Shown here piece by piece: positions 8,203 to 14,813 of a stretch of DNA of 23,575 nucleotides. The translations under genes and the position numbers were made by a program. A model generated the notes under the pieces. The model did not search any database. It was not told the origin of the DNA and saw only the letters and a list, made by a program, of their open reading frames with translations. The DNA is from Planctomycetota bacterium (GTDB lineage Bacteria > Planctomycetota > Planctomycetia > Pirellulales > Pirellulaceae). The stretch is from the NCBI GenBank assembly GCA_029259935.1, contig JAJDEH010000364.1, forward strand, positions 1 to 23,575, given 5' to 3'. The stretch's first letter is position 1. Every line of letters begins with the position of its first letter.

Positions 8203-9936
8203 ATGTCCACCGAATGTCTGCTTCAGGCAACAGGAGTTACGTTACAAGACCGGCTTTTCGCCGCCGTTGACCTGGACCCCCACCGCAACGCGATCGCCTA
8301 TTATGACGCCGGTCGCGAGGTGAACTGGATTGCTGCGGGCGACCTCCACCGGCAGGCAACGGGGCTGGCCGCCAAGCTGGCGGCGGACGGTTTGCGCCAA
8401 GGCGACGTGTGTATCATTGTGCTGCGCAGCGGTGAAAGTTCGGCCTTGGCCTTTTACGCCTGCCTGCTGCTGGGCGCGGTTCCGCTGAATCTCGCGCCCC
8501 CCGTGTTGCAAGGAGGCTATTCCGATCTGGGCCGAATACTGGCATTCGCGCTGCAAAAAACCGGTTCGCGCATCGTCGTTTGCGATCACTTGCTCGACCT
8601 CGAACAGCACCCCATGCCCGAGGGCGCTGCCCCCCGGCTTTGCGTTCTTCCCGATGAATTGCCGACCGGTCCTGGCGACGAATCGATAGCCCCCGTCACC
8701 TCTCGGGAAAGCGACGTCGTCGCGATGCAGCTTACGTCCGGCACAACGGGACTGCCCAAGATATGCGTGTGGGAGCAACGGGCACTGACCGCGGCGCTGG
8801 ACGGCATGGCCACGGCGATGCGGTTGAACGAAGACGACGTCTGTTTGAACTGGACACCCCTTTATCACGACATGGGCCTCGTCAATAACTTTCTGCTCTG
8901 CCTGACACACGGCATTCCGCTGGTGATGCTCGACCCACACGCGTTCGTGAAAAAACCGGCGCTCTGGCTGCAAGGGTTGAGCGACGCCGAGGCCACGATC
9001 AGTTGGTCTCCCAACTTCGGCTTCGCCCTGGCTGCTCAGCGCACCAACGACGACGAGTTGGCCGGCGTGCGGCTGGACCGCGTGCGCGGATTGTGGAACG
9101 CCGCCGAGCGCGTGCACATCGAAACGATTCGCGAGTTTTACCATCGCTTTCGCGTTTGCGGTCTGAGGCCCGAGGCCATGCGAACCAATTATGGCTTGGC
9201 GGAAAACATCGGCGGCGCGACATTCAGCCGCGACCACCTTAATTCGCGCGAACCGGAAGCGGATGAATTTGAAGCGTTGGTCGAACACGTGGATCGGCAA
9301 GCGTTGCAAGAAGAACGAATCGCCGTTACTGTCGACGATCCAGACGCCAAGAACACTGTTGGCGTCGTGAATGTGGGTGCCCCCCATCCAAAGATGCGTA
9401 TCGCCATCTTCTCGCCCGATGGAACTGCCTTGCCGGACGGTCAAGTCGGTGAAATCGGCCTGAACACGCCCAGTCGATTCAAGCACTATTTGGACGACCC
9501 CGATGCGACGGCGGCCGCGGTTCTAGACGAGTTCCTGCGAACCGGCGATTTGGGATACCTGCGTGGCGGCGATCTGTTTTGGGTCGGCCGCGTGCAAGAG
9601 CGAATCACGGTATTTGGAAAGAAGATTGACCCGAGCGACTTCGAGCCGATCGTCAATCAAGTGGACGGTTTGCGGGCCGGCAACTTCGCGGCGTTTGGAA
9701 TCGAGGACGTCAGCAAGGGGACGGAGTCGATTGTCCTGATCGCCGAAATGCGAGCCTCGCAACCGCGCGAGCGAAGCGAAATCATCGCGGAACTGCGGCA
9801 AACAATTTTTCAGCGAATGGCCGTGCACGTCGGCGACATCCGGCTGGTCGAAGCGGGCCTCTTGTCCAAGACGTCGAGCGGCAAAAGACGCCATCGTCAC
9901 TTCAAACAATTGTATCTGGCCGGCGCGTTTGAGTGA
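8203..9936 (+). CDS. Acyl-AMP ligase, fatty-acyl-AMP-ligase (FAAL)-like
   Basis: 577 aa; a GGGGAAA ribosome binding site precedes the ATG 33 nt after the carrier gene. It is an ANL-superfamily adenylating enzyme: LTSGTTGLPK (177-186) is the P-loop, NYGLAE (329-334) the A5 motif, RTGDLGYL (446-453) the hinge region, and TSSGKRR contains the A10 lysine (Lys561). WTPLYHDMGLV (217-227) and SWSPNFGFAL (267-276) are close to the fatty-acyl-AMP ligase signatures, which differ from those of acetyl-CoA synthetases and amino-acid adenylating domains. It should activate a carboxylic acid, probably a fatty or hydroxy-fatty acid, as acyl-AMP and load it on the adjacent carrier. No thioesterase or extra carrier domain is fused. 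It fills the DltA slot of a Dlt-like pathway; the substrate cannot be read from sequence by eye. Confidence 0.88.
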   Translation: MSTECLLQATGVTLQDRLFAAVDLDPHRNAIAYYDAGREVNWIAAGDLHRQATGLAAKLAADGLRQGDVCIIVLRSGESSALAFYACLLLGAVPLNLAPPVLQGGYSDLGRILAFALQKTGSRIVVCDHLLDLEQHPMPEGAAPRLCVLPDELPTGPGDESIAPVTSRESDVVAMQLTSGTTGLPKICVWEQRALTAALDGMATAMRLNEDDVCLNWTPLYHDMGLVNNFLLCLTHGIPLVMLDPHAFVKKPALWLQGLSDAEATISWSPNFGFALAAQRTNDDELAGVRLDRVRGLWNAAERVHIETIREFYHRFRVCGLRPEAMRTNYGLAENIGGATFSRDHLNSREPEADEFEALVEHVDRQALQEERIAVTVDDPDAKNTVGVVNVGAPHPKMRIAIFSPDGTALPDGQVGEIGLNTPSRFKHYLDDPDATAAAVLDEFLRTGDLGYLRGGDLFWVGRVQERITVFGKKIDPSDFEPIVNQVDGLRAGNFAAFGIEDVSKGTESIVLIAEMRASQPRERSEIIAELRQTIFQRMAVHVGDIRLVEAGLLSKTSSGKRRHRHFKQLYLAGAFE

Positions 9937-10036
9937 CCGCGCGCGAGTCCCGGATCGTGGAAGCAGGCCTACTTCAAAGCGGCGAGTGGCGAAGAATGGC
10001 CAAAAATTGCGCCTGCCGAGCAGTCTTCCGCCCGCG

Positions 10037-10267
10037 ATGTTAGAATTGGGCGTTTTGATCCTGGAACGGTTTCGGGCTCTACCAACGGCATCCCAGCCAG
10101 CCGATTTTGAGTTCGCGGCGCAAGCGCCTCGCGGCGGGCGCGGCCAGTTACGGAACGGCAAAGCGCTGGTCGCACTCCCGACCGGCGAAGCGCGTTGCCT
10201 TGACCTGAAAAAAGTGACGGATCAAGAACTGATCGATTTGATGCAGGTAGGATTGGCTATCCCATGA
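10037..10267 (+). CDS. Small protein of unknown function (76 aa)
   Basis: I do not recognise this protein. The ATG at 10037 is preferred; the frame is open further upstream to 9929, overlapping the ligase gene, but that part is basic and atypical. No strong ribosome binding site is visible. The sequence has no membrane segment, no cysteine cluster (a single Cys) and a mixed composition with a leucine-rich first helix (LELGVLILERF) and an acidic last helix (VTDQELIDLMQ). Codon use, rich in G/C at third positions, looks like its neighbours. The stop overlaps the next start codon as ATGA (10264-10267), the usual mark of translational coupling with the redox protein that follows, which supports both genes. 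Confidence 0.5.
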   Translation: MLELGVLILERFRALPTASQPADFEFAAQAPRGGRGQLRNGKALVALPTGEARCLDLKKVTDQELIDLMQVGLAIP

Positions 10268-10878
10268 TCACACTCGAAGTTTATTCCGACTACGTATGAC
10301 CGTGGTGCTATCTCTGCACCGTGCGTGTGGAAAAACTGCAAGCGGCCTTCGACATCGGCGTCGTCTACAGACAGTTTCCGTTGCATCCCGAGACACCTGC
10401 AGCAGGACTTTCGCTGGAAGATCTATTCGCTGGCCGAAACATCGACATTCCGGCTGCCCAGGCGCGCATGTCGCGTTTAATGGCCAACGAGGGATTGCCC
10501 TACGGCGAGCGAACCATGACCTACAACAGCCGCTTGGCACAAGAGCTGGCGAAGTGGGCCGAGACTCGGTCCGGCGGCCAGCGAATCCATCATGCGCTGT
10601 TCCAGGCTTACTTCGTGGACAATGTGAATCTCGCGAAGATTGACAACTTGGTCGCGATTGCCGAGCGGATGGGCCTGCCTGCTTCGGAAGCGAAAAACGC
10701 ACTCGTCGAGCGACAGTTTCGCGAACGGGTCGATGCCGATTGGCAACAGTCACGCGAACGAGGAATCACCAGCGTGCCGACATTCGTCATTGGGAACCGG
10801 GGCCTCGTCGGAGCCCAGCCATACGAACAACTGAGTGCCTTCGTTGCGTCGGCTGGTGCTGAATGCCGCGAGAAATGA
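10264..10878 (+). CDS. DsbA/FrnE-like thiol oxidoreductase with in-frame TGA: candidate selenoprotein (UPWC)
   Basis: Reading through TGA at 10297-10299 gives a 204-aa protein from the ATG at 10264. It starts MITLEVYSDYV-(TGA)-PWCYLC, which is the beta-strand and active site of the DsbA/FrnE family (consensus SD-V-CPWCY), and TGA sits exactly at the first, nucleophilic Cys (residue 12); the second Cys is Cys15. The rest is intact: a helical insert with the FPLHPETP region, and ITSVPTFVIGNRGLVGAQP with the cis-Pro at residue 172 and the GAQP-type ending of FrnE-like proteins. Automatic callers would start at the GTG at 10321 and lose the active site. It should act as a cytoplasmic thiol-disulfide oxidoreductase or isomerase, since no signal peptide is present. 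The start overlaps the upstream stop (ATGA). Alternatives are a point nonsense mutation or a sequencing error. Family assignment is secure; selenocysteine is inferred. Confidence 0.75.
10300..10331 (+). promoter_or_regulatory. Candidate bacterial SECIS stem-loop after the in-frame TGA
   Basis: Two mutually exclusive stem-loops follow the TGA. One pairs 10301-10308 with 10316-10323 (eight pairs including two G-U, loop UAUCUCU); its core GGUGC...GCACC resembles the E. coli fdhF SECIS upper stem, but its loop begins only 9 nt after the TGA. The other pairs 10313-10319 with 10325-10331 (seven pairs including two G-U, loop CGUGC); its loop begins 20 nt after the TGA and has G in its second position, closer to the general bacterial rule as I recall it. 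Folding energies were not computed. Confidence 0.45.
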
Positions 10879-11237
10879 CGCACCGATCGGGATGACCTTT
10901 CAGGGAGTTCGTTCGAAAAAGGCTCCTTTCCGTTCGGATGATGGAACCTCACATCGCGCACACTTCTTGCTTCAAGCTAATTGTTGACTCGCGGGAGAAT
11001 CGAGCAAACGCAGTGAGAGCATTTAGCGAGTATGATTCTCGCCCGGCTGGCGTTACTCGTTCCCCGGCTGGCAAGATTACCAACGGGGGCGCGATCGCGA
11101 TTGGAGGGGACCACCGTGCCCCAGTATCTTTGCTGAGCAGCGAGGCTATGGTAGGTTATCAGCTTGGCCGATTAGCCTTGCCTCGCTTGCAGTTCTCGAT
11201 TCATCACAGGGTCTTGAGTGGATTGCGGAAGATGCCC
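10879..11237. other. Intergenic region, no gene recognised
   Basis: These 359 nt follow the candidate selenoprotein. A weak stem (10902-10907 with 10923-10928, 15-nt loop) followed by CTTTC could be a poor terminator. A + frame is open from 10938 into the next gene but has atypical composition and no conserved motif. No tRNA-like cloverleaf was found. Nothing else is supported. Confidence 0.5.
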
Positions 11238-11501
11238 ATGGAAAAACAATCATCATCTTTCTGGACGTCGTTACCGGCCGTGCTGACGGCGGCCGCAACA
11301 TTGATCGCCGCGGTAACGGGTACCGTCGCGCTCTACATCAATACTCGCCCCGAACCTACTGCTCCGGCCGCCAACACGTCACGGGCAACGGAGACGGAAC
11401 GGTCGGAAAGTTCCGACCGAGATAGGGGGCCATTCGAGGCGGGCGGTCCGAAACCTCCCATTCCTGGCGGAAACAGGCCATTCCCACCGCCTCGGCCATG
11501 A
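11238..11501 (+). CDS. Small single-pass membrane protein with proline-rich tail
   Basis: 87 aa from the ATG at 11238, supported by GGAAG at 11227-11231 with 6 nt spacing; the frame is open upstream but lacks coding character. Residues 1-8 are polar, then FWTSLPAVLTAAATLIAAVTG and the next few residues form one membrane helix (about 9-32). The outer or inner tail is Thr/Ser/Glu-rich and ends in a Gly/Pro-rich segment (GGPKPPIPGGNRPFPPPRP). Small proteins with an FW-x-(S/T)-(I/L)-P start and an alanine-rich helix are familiar from environmental bacteria, without known function. It is convergent with the kinase gene. Function unknown. Confidence 0.6.
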   Translation: MEKQSSSFWTSLPAVLTAAATLIAAVTGTVALYINTRPEPTAPAANTSRATETERSESSDRDRGPFEAGGPKPPIPGGNRPFPPPRP

Positions 11502-11533
11502 CACGTACGATTTTCTCTCCGCCGAGAACCAGC

Positions 11534-11629
11534 GGAAAAAAAGGCTGCGACCTGCGGCCGCATGTTGCTCTCGCAGGCGTCTTTAAATTCGTCGCCAACG
11601 CGCTCGAACAAGTTGTCTTCCAGCGACGC
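11534..11629 (-). pseudogene. Relic of a planctomycete-type Ser/Thr kinase N-terminus
   Basis: On the minus strand this stretch reads SLEDNLFERVGDEFKDAC then ESNMRPQVAAFF. It lines up with residues 13-41 of the intact kinase just upstream on the same strand (SGESLIDRLCDEFEEAW, RANQRPRIEEYL): shared D-E-F, A, N-x-R-P and a hydrophobic end. In the intact kinase this helical region precedes the catalytic domain. Here the frame soon enters sequence antisense to the proline-rich small gene and no kinase domain follows. It may be all that remains of a tandem second kinase. A short coincidental similarity is possible. Confidence 0.4.
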
Positions 11630-11676
11630 GTCTCTGTTCAAGTCTGGCTTCATGCGGCGGCCGCGCGTTTGCCATT

Positions 11677-13815
11677 TTAGGGAGGCGTGACTTGACAGTT
11701 TGGCAGTGCTTTTTGTAGTTCGGCAAGAGCTGTTGGCGAAACGGCTGTTCCCTGTAGATCCAGTGAACCTAGTTGCTTCAAGGACTGAATCGCGATTAAG
11801 TTCTCATCACCAACATTGCTCTCGGAGAGATCGAGTGTTTCCAGTTGATCGAGTTCGCTGAGCAAGCCGAGTTCGGGTCCGGCACACCGGGTTCCCGCCA
11901 GATTGAGCCCGCGGAGTTTCTTCAGACCCGATATCGCTTGGCACGCCTTCGCCGTAACCTGTGTTCGGGGCAGGAGTAACTGGTCGAGGCGTTGCAATGA
12001 TTTGAGCTTGGCAACGCCGTCATCGGTGACCCGGGTATCGCCAAGACCCAACCCGCCAAGCTGCGACAGTTTCGCGATGTACGGCATCCCCTCGTCGTCC
12101 ACTTGAGAACGGTCAAGCCACAGATAATGCAGTTCGGGCGGAGTCCCGAGTCGTTCAAGATGGGCGTTGGTAATGCCGTGCAACCACAGAGCATGCAGAC
12201 GTGGCAGTTGAGACAGGTGTCGCAGTGCATCGACTTCTAATTCGAGATCCCCCAAATTGAGATGGGTGAGCGTGTCGATACCGCCGAGATGTTCAAGTCC
12301 CGGCCCACGCACGCCGGTGTGCGCCAGTTGGATATTCTCAAGTTGTCTGGTGTTGGCGAACCGTGCCAAGTCGGTATCCGTGACTCCTTCCAAAGAACTC
12401 AGGTCAACCGCCGTGATCTCAACGTCGGTTGTGCCGGTATCGCCAACGGACAAAAAATCAACTTCTTCCCCGGCAACACGGATGTCAACACTTCCGCCTA
12501 CGCTCAGCACCCATTCCGCGACGGCTCGCTGCGTAATTTGCGGCGCATCTGTTTCCGCCCCCAGGTTGGGCGGTCCCTTGTTGGATTGAATCCCGATTCG
12601 GTCCGTGTGCGGCGGCCAAGTCGCCCACGCAATGCCTCCCGCGATCGCGCAAACGACCGCGGCCGCAGCCAAGTACTTCCACCAAACCGCGAGTGAAGTC
12701 TTTGGCTTGTTCGATTTGTGGGGCTGCCGCAGTGCTTGCAATTCTTGGAGTACTTCGTCCATCGACGTGTATCGATCGGATGGTTTCTTGGCCACCATGC
12801 GATCAAACAGCGGACCCAAACCAGCAGGAATGTCGGCACGAAAGGTCCGCATCGAAGGCGGCGGTTGGTCGCGATGGGCGACGATTTTGGCGACCGGCGT
12901 GTCGCCTTCAAACATGATGCGGCCGGTCACTAAGTAAAACAGGGTGCAGCCGAGTCCGTAGATGTCGGCCTGCACGTCGATATTTTTGGGATCGAATGCC
13001 TGTTCCGGAGCCATGAAGTCAACGGTGCCCAGCGCGCATTCGGAATTCGTGATATCGTATTTTCCCGTTTCCTCGTAACTGTTGGCCATCGATTGCTGAA
13101 CTCGTGCCAGTCCCAGATCGAGCAGCTTGATGACGCCCCCGGGACTAAGAATCAAATTGGAAGGCTTGACGTCGCGGTGAATGACTCCGTTGTTGTGGGC
13201 ATATTGCAGCGCTTGGGCCGCTTGCATCACCCAGTCGATGGCATCGGCAACGGGCAGCGGTCCGCGACGCTTGACCGTGGCTCTCAGGTTTTCACCCTCG
13301 ACCAGTTCCATCACCAAGAAAAGTTGGCCATCGACTTCGTCTGCGTCGTGCGCCGTCACGATGTTCGGATGGCTTAGTTTGGCCGTCGCCAAGACTTCCC
13401 GCCGAAACCGTCGGGCGGCCTCGCGCGAGCCAAGCAGTTGCTTGGAAATCATCTTCACGGCCACCCGGCGCTGCATATGGATATGCTCGGCCTCGTAGAC
13501 GCACCCCATCCCGCCCCGATCAATTTCGCGCACAATTCTGTATTTACCGACCTGTTGCGAAATCAGACTGGCCGAGGCCTGCACCGCCGCGTTGTCTTCC
13601 AGGGCGTCTGTTTGTTGATCTTGCCAGTAATGTTGAAGGCCGAGCAACTCTTCCTGAAGGTGTGATCGTTGCTTGTCGCCGACGCGGGTCAAATACTCTT
13701 CGATCCGCGGCCGTTGGTTGGCCCGCCAGGCCTCTTCGAACTCGTCACAAAGGCGATCGATTAAACTCTCGCCCGATTCGTCGTCGCGTTCATCGTGGCC
13801 TTCGTACGGTGCCAT
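11677..13815 (-). CDS. Membrane Ser/Thr protein kinase with C-terminal leucine-rich repeats
   Basis: 712 aa from the ATG at 13815. Residues 1-85 are a helical N-terminal region (LIDRLCDEFEEAW) common to planctomycete kinases. The PknB-type kinase domain spans about 92-355: glycine loop RGGMGCVYEAE (100-110), VAVK with Lys121, catalytic loop HRDVKPSN (213-220), DLG (233-235) in place of DFG, and APE at 269-271. One membrane helix follows (about 379-400). Residues about 470-710 form leucine-rich repeats with the L-x-x-L-x-L-x-x-T/S-x-V/I pattern (for example LETLDLSESNVGDENL), placed outside the cytoplasm as a likely ligand-sensing part. The gene starts 52 nt after the ECF sigma factor gene on the same strand, and such pairs in planctomycetes suggest that the kinase controls, or is controlled with, the sigma factor. 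All catalytic residues are present. The ligand is unknown. Confidence 0.93.
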   Translation of the reverse strand: MAPYEGHDERDDESGESLIDRLCDEFEEAWRANQRPRIEEYLTRVGDKQRSHLQEELLGLQHYWQDQQTDALEDNAAVQASASLISQQVGKYRIVREIDRGGMGCVYEAEHIHMQRRVAVKMISKQLLGSREAARRFRREVLATAKLSHPNIVTAHDADEVDGQLFLVMELVEGENLRATVKRRGPLPVADAIDWVMQAAQALQYAHNNGVIHRDVKPSNLILSPGGVIKLLDLGLARVQQSMANSYEETGKYDITNSECALGTVDFMAPEQAFDPKNIDVQADIYGLGCTLFYLVTGRIMFEGDTPVAKIVAHRDQPPPSMRTFRADIPAGLGPLFDRMVAKKPSDRYTSMDEVLQELQALRQPHKSNKPKTSLAVWWKYLAAAAVVCAIAGGIAWATWPPHTDRIGIQSNKGPPNLGAETDAPQITQRAVAEWVLSVGGSVDIRVAGEEVDFLSVGDTGTTDVEITAVDLSSLEGVTDTDLARFANTRQLENIQLAHTGVRGPGLEHLGGIDTLTHLNLGDLELEVDALRHLSQLPRLHALWLHGITNAHLERLGTPPELHYLWLDRSQVDDEGMPYIAKLSQLGGLGLGDTRVTDDGVAKLKSLQRLDQLLLPRTQVTAKACQAISGLKKLRGLNLAGTRCAGPELGLLSELDQLETLDLSESNVGDENLIAIQSLKQLGSLDLQGTAVSPTALAELQKALPNCQVTPP

Positions 13816-13867
13816 GCTGTTTCACTGGTCGCTGTTAAACTCGCCGTTTCGACTGCACGGGCCGTTT

Positions 13868-14479
13868 TTATTCGCCCTCGTCGGCCCATTTCTTCGCCTT
13901 CTCGCGCAGTCGTTTGAGTTTTCTTTCCACGGTTCGCGGCGCACAATTGAGATATTCGGCCAGTCTAGCCGCTGACATTCCCTGGGCGGTCCACAAGGCG
14001 ATGTCTCTCTGCATGGGATCATCCAGGTTGTCCAGGAATGCCAGAATCTGAACGGCCATCTCTTCGCATTCCAATTCATCTCCCGGCGCCGGATCGTTAC
14101 TAGCCGCCAGCGCTCCGATACCACCGCGGGCGGAATCCGTGAGCGCCGACTCGCCCATGACGTTGCCGCCGCCGCGTTTTTCAGCAGATTCCCGCACCGA
14201 GTGTTTGGCCGCCTTGCGCAAACTGATGGTGACCAGCAAACGCCATAAATCATTTCGATCGTCCAAGCGGGGAAATCCACCGTCCCGTGCCCGCCGAACG
14301 AAACTATCGAAAGCGCTCAGCGCAATATCCTCTTCGTCGCGTGAACGACGGACGCGCGACGAAAGACGCTTGCCTACGACACGGACGATTGGATCGTAGT
14401 AACGGGCTACGATCTTTTCGACAGCCTCGTCCGAGCCACTCTTTAGCGCGTCGATCCACCCAGTGACGGAGTTTTCCAT
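13868..14479 (-). CDS. ECF-type RNA polymerase sigma factor
   Basis: 203 aa from the ATG at 14479, preferred because GGGAA precedes it by about 4 nt; ATG at 14503 is an alternative adding eight residues. Region 2 is recognisable in IVARYYDPIVRVVGKRLSS followed by DEEDIALSAFDSFVRRARDG and the NDLWRLLVTISLRKA segment; region 4 is the helix-turn-helix MSAARLAEYLNCAPRTVERK with basic residues after it. The linker between is longer than in short ECF factors, as often seen in planctomycetes. No anti-sigma factor gene is adjacent; the LRR kinase directly downstream is the probable partner (inference). A weak promoter-like pair on the minus strand (TTGCAA at 14551-14556 and TAGACT at 14527-14532, 18 bp apart) lies upstream. 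Confidence 0.9.
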   Translation of the reverse strand: MENSVTGWIDALKSGSDEAVEKIVARYYDPIVRVVGKRLSSRVRRSRDEEDIALSAFDSFVRRARDGGFPRLDDRNDLWRLLVTISLRKAAKHSVRESAEKRGGGNVMGESALTDSARGGIGALAASNDPAPGDELECEEMAVQILAFLDNLDDPMQRDIALWTAQGMSAARLAEYLNCAPRTVERKLKRLREKAKKWADEGE

Positions 14480-14503
14480 GCCGTTCCCAGCGACTTGTTG
14501 CAT

Positions 14504-14813
14504 GATCGGAGCCGTTGACTCGATTCAGTCTATCAGCGCCGTCAGTAGGGTTGCAACAAGCGAGGAATTCTAGCGAGTCAGTCCTCGGATCAAAAATGCA
14601 ACAACTTTTTCAAACCTGCGCGTACGCCACGCAAAAGTTCCTCTTCGAGGTGTGCAACGACATGACAAAGCGGCGTTTCATGGATTCTCTCTTTGAGCAG
14701 AGTAGCCGTGGGGGCAGCTTCCCCCACGGCTGGTCGCCTCAGCGGGATTATGTCGAGCGTGAGGATGCCGTCCGTTTCCCGCTTCTTGGTTGTCATGAGT
14801 GATCGGCAGCGAG
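14504..14813. other. Intergenic region with a strong palindrome
   Basis: No gene is supported in these 310 nt between the sigma factor and the upstream secreted-protein gene, both on the minus strand. The main structure is the perfect 11-bp palindrome at 14704-14731, listed separately, about 83 nt past the stop of the secreted-protein gene. Confidence 0.6.
14704..14731. repeat. Perfect 11-bp inverted repeat (GTGGGGG palindrome)
   Basis: AGCCGTGGGGG (14704-14714) and CCCCCACGGCT (14721-14731) are exact reverse complements around a 6-nt loop, CAGCTT. No T-run follows on either strand, so it is not a standard intrinsic terminator, though it could slow transcription between two minus-strand genes. 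A related, less perfect element is at 20046-20068, suggesting a dispersed family. Confidence 0.8.

Noticed and set aside
8242..9486. A 414-codon open frame on the minus strand opposite the ligase gene
   Set aside because: It is antisense to a clear ligase, rich in Arg, His and Gln, and has no family motif; an effect of GC-rich third positions.
9523..10161. A 212-codon minus-strand frame across the end of the ligase gene and the small gene
   Set aside because: Antisense to two + strand genes, no motif, atypical Arg/Ala composition.
10264..10320. The candidate selenoprotein read as a pseudogene, or as a gene starting at GTG 10321
   Set aside because: The rest of the gene is intact and a start at 10321 would remove the first strand and the whole active site; a point mutation still cannot be excluded.
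10879..11237. Search for a tRNA-Sec or other RNA gene near the candidate selenoprotein
   Set aside because: A T-loop-like GTTCGAA at 10911-10917 has no matching acceptor, D or anticodon stems.
14704..14731. The palindrome read as an intrinsic terminator
   Set aside because: No run of T follows the stem on either strand.
14515..14802. A 95-codon + strand frame in the gap upstream of the sigma factor gene
   Set aside because: It spans the perfect palindrome and shows no protein-like conservation or ribosome binding site.
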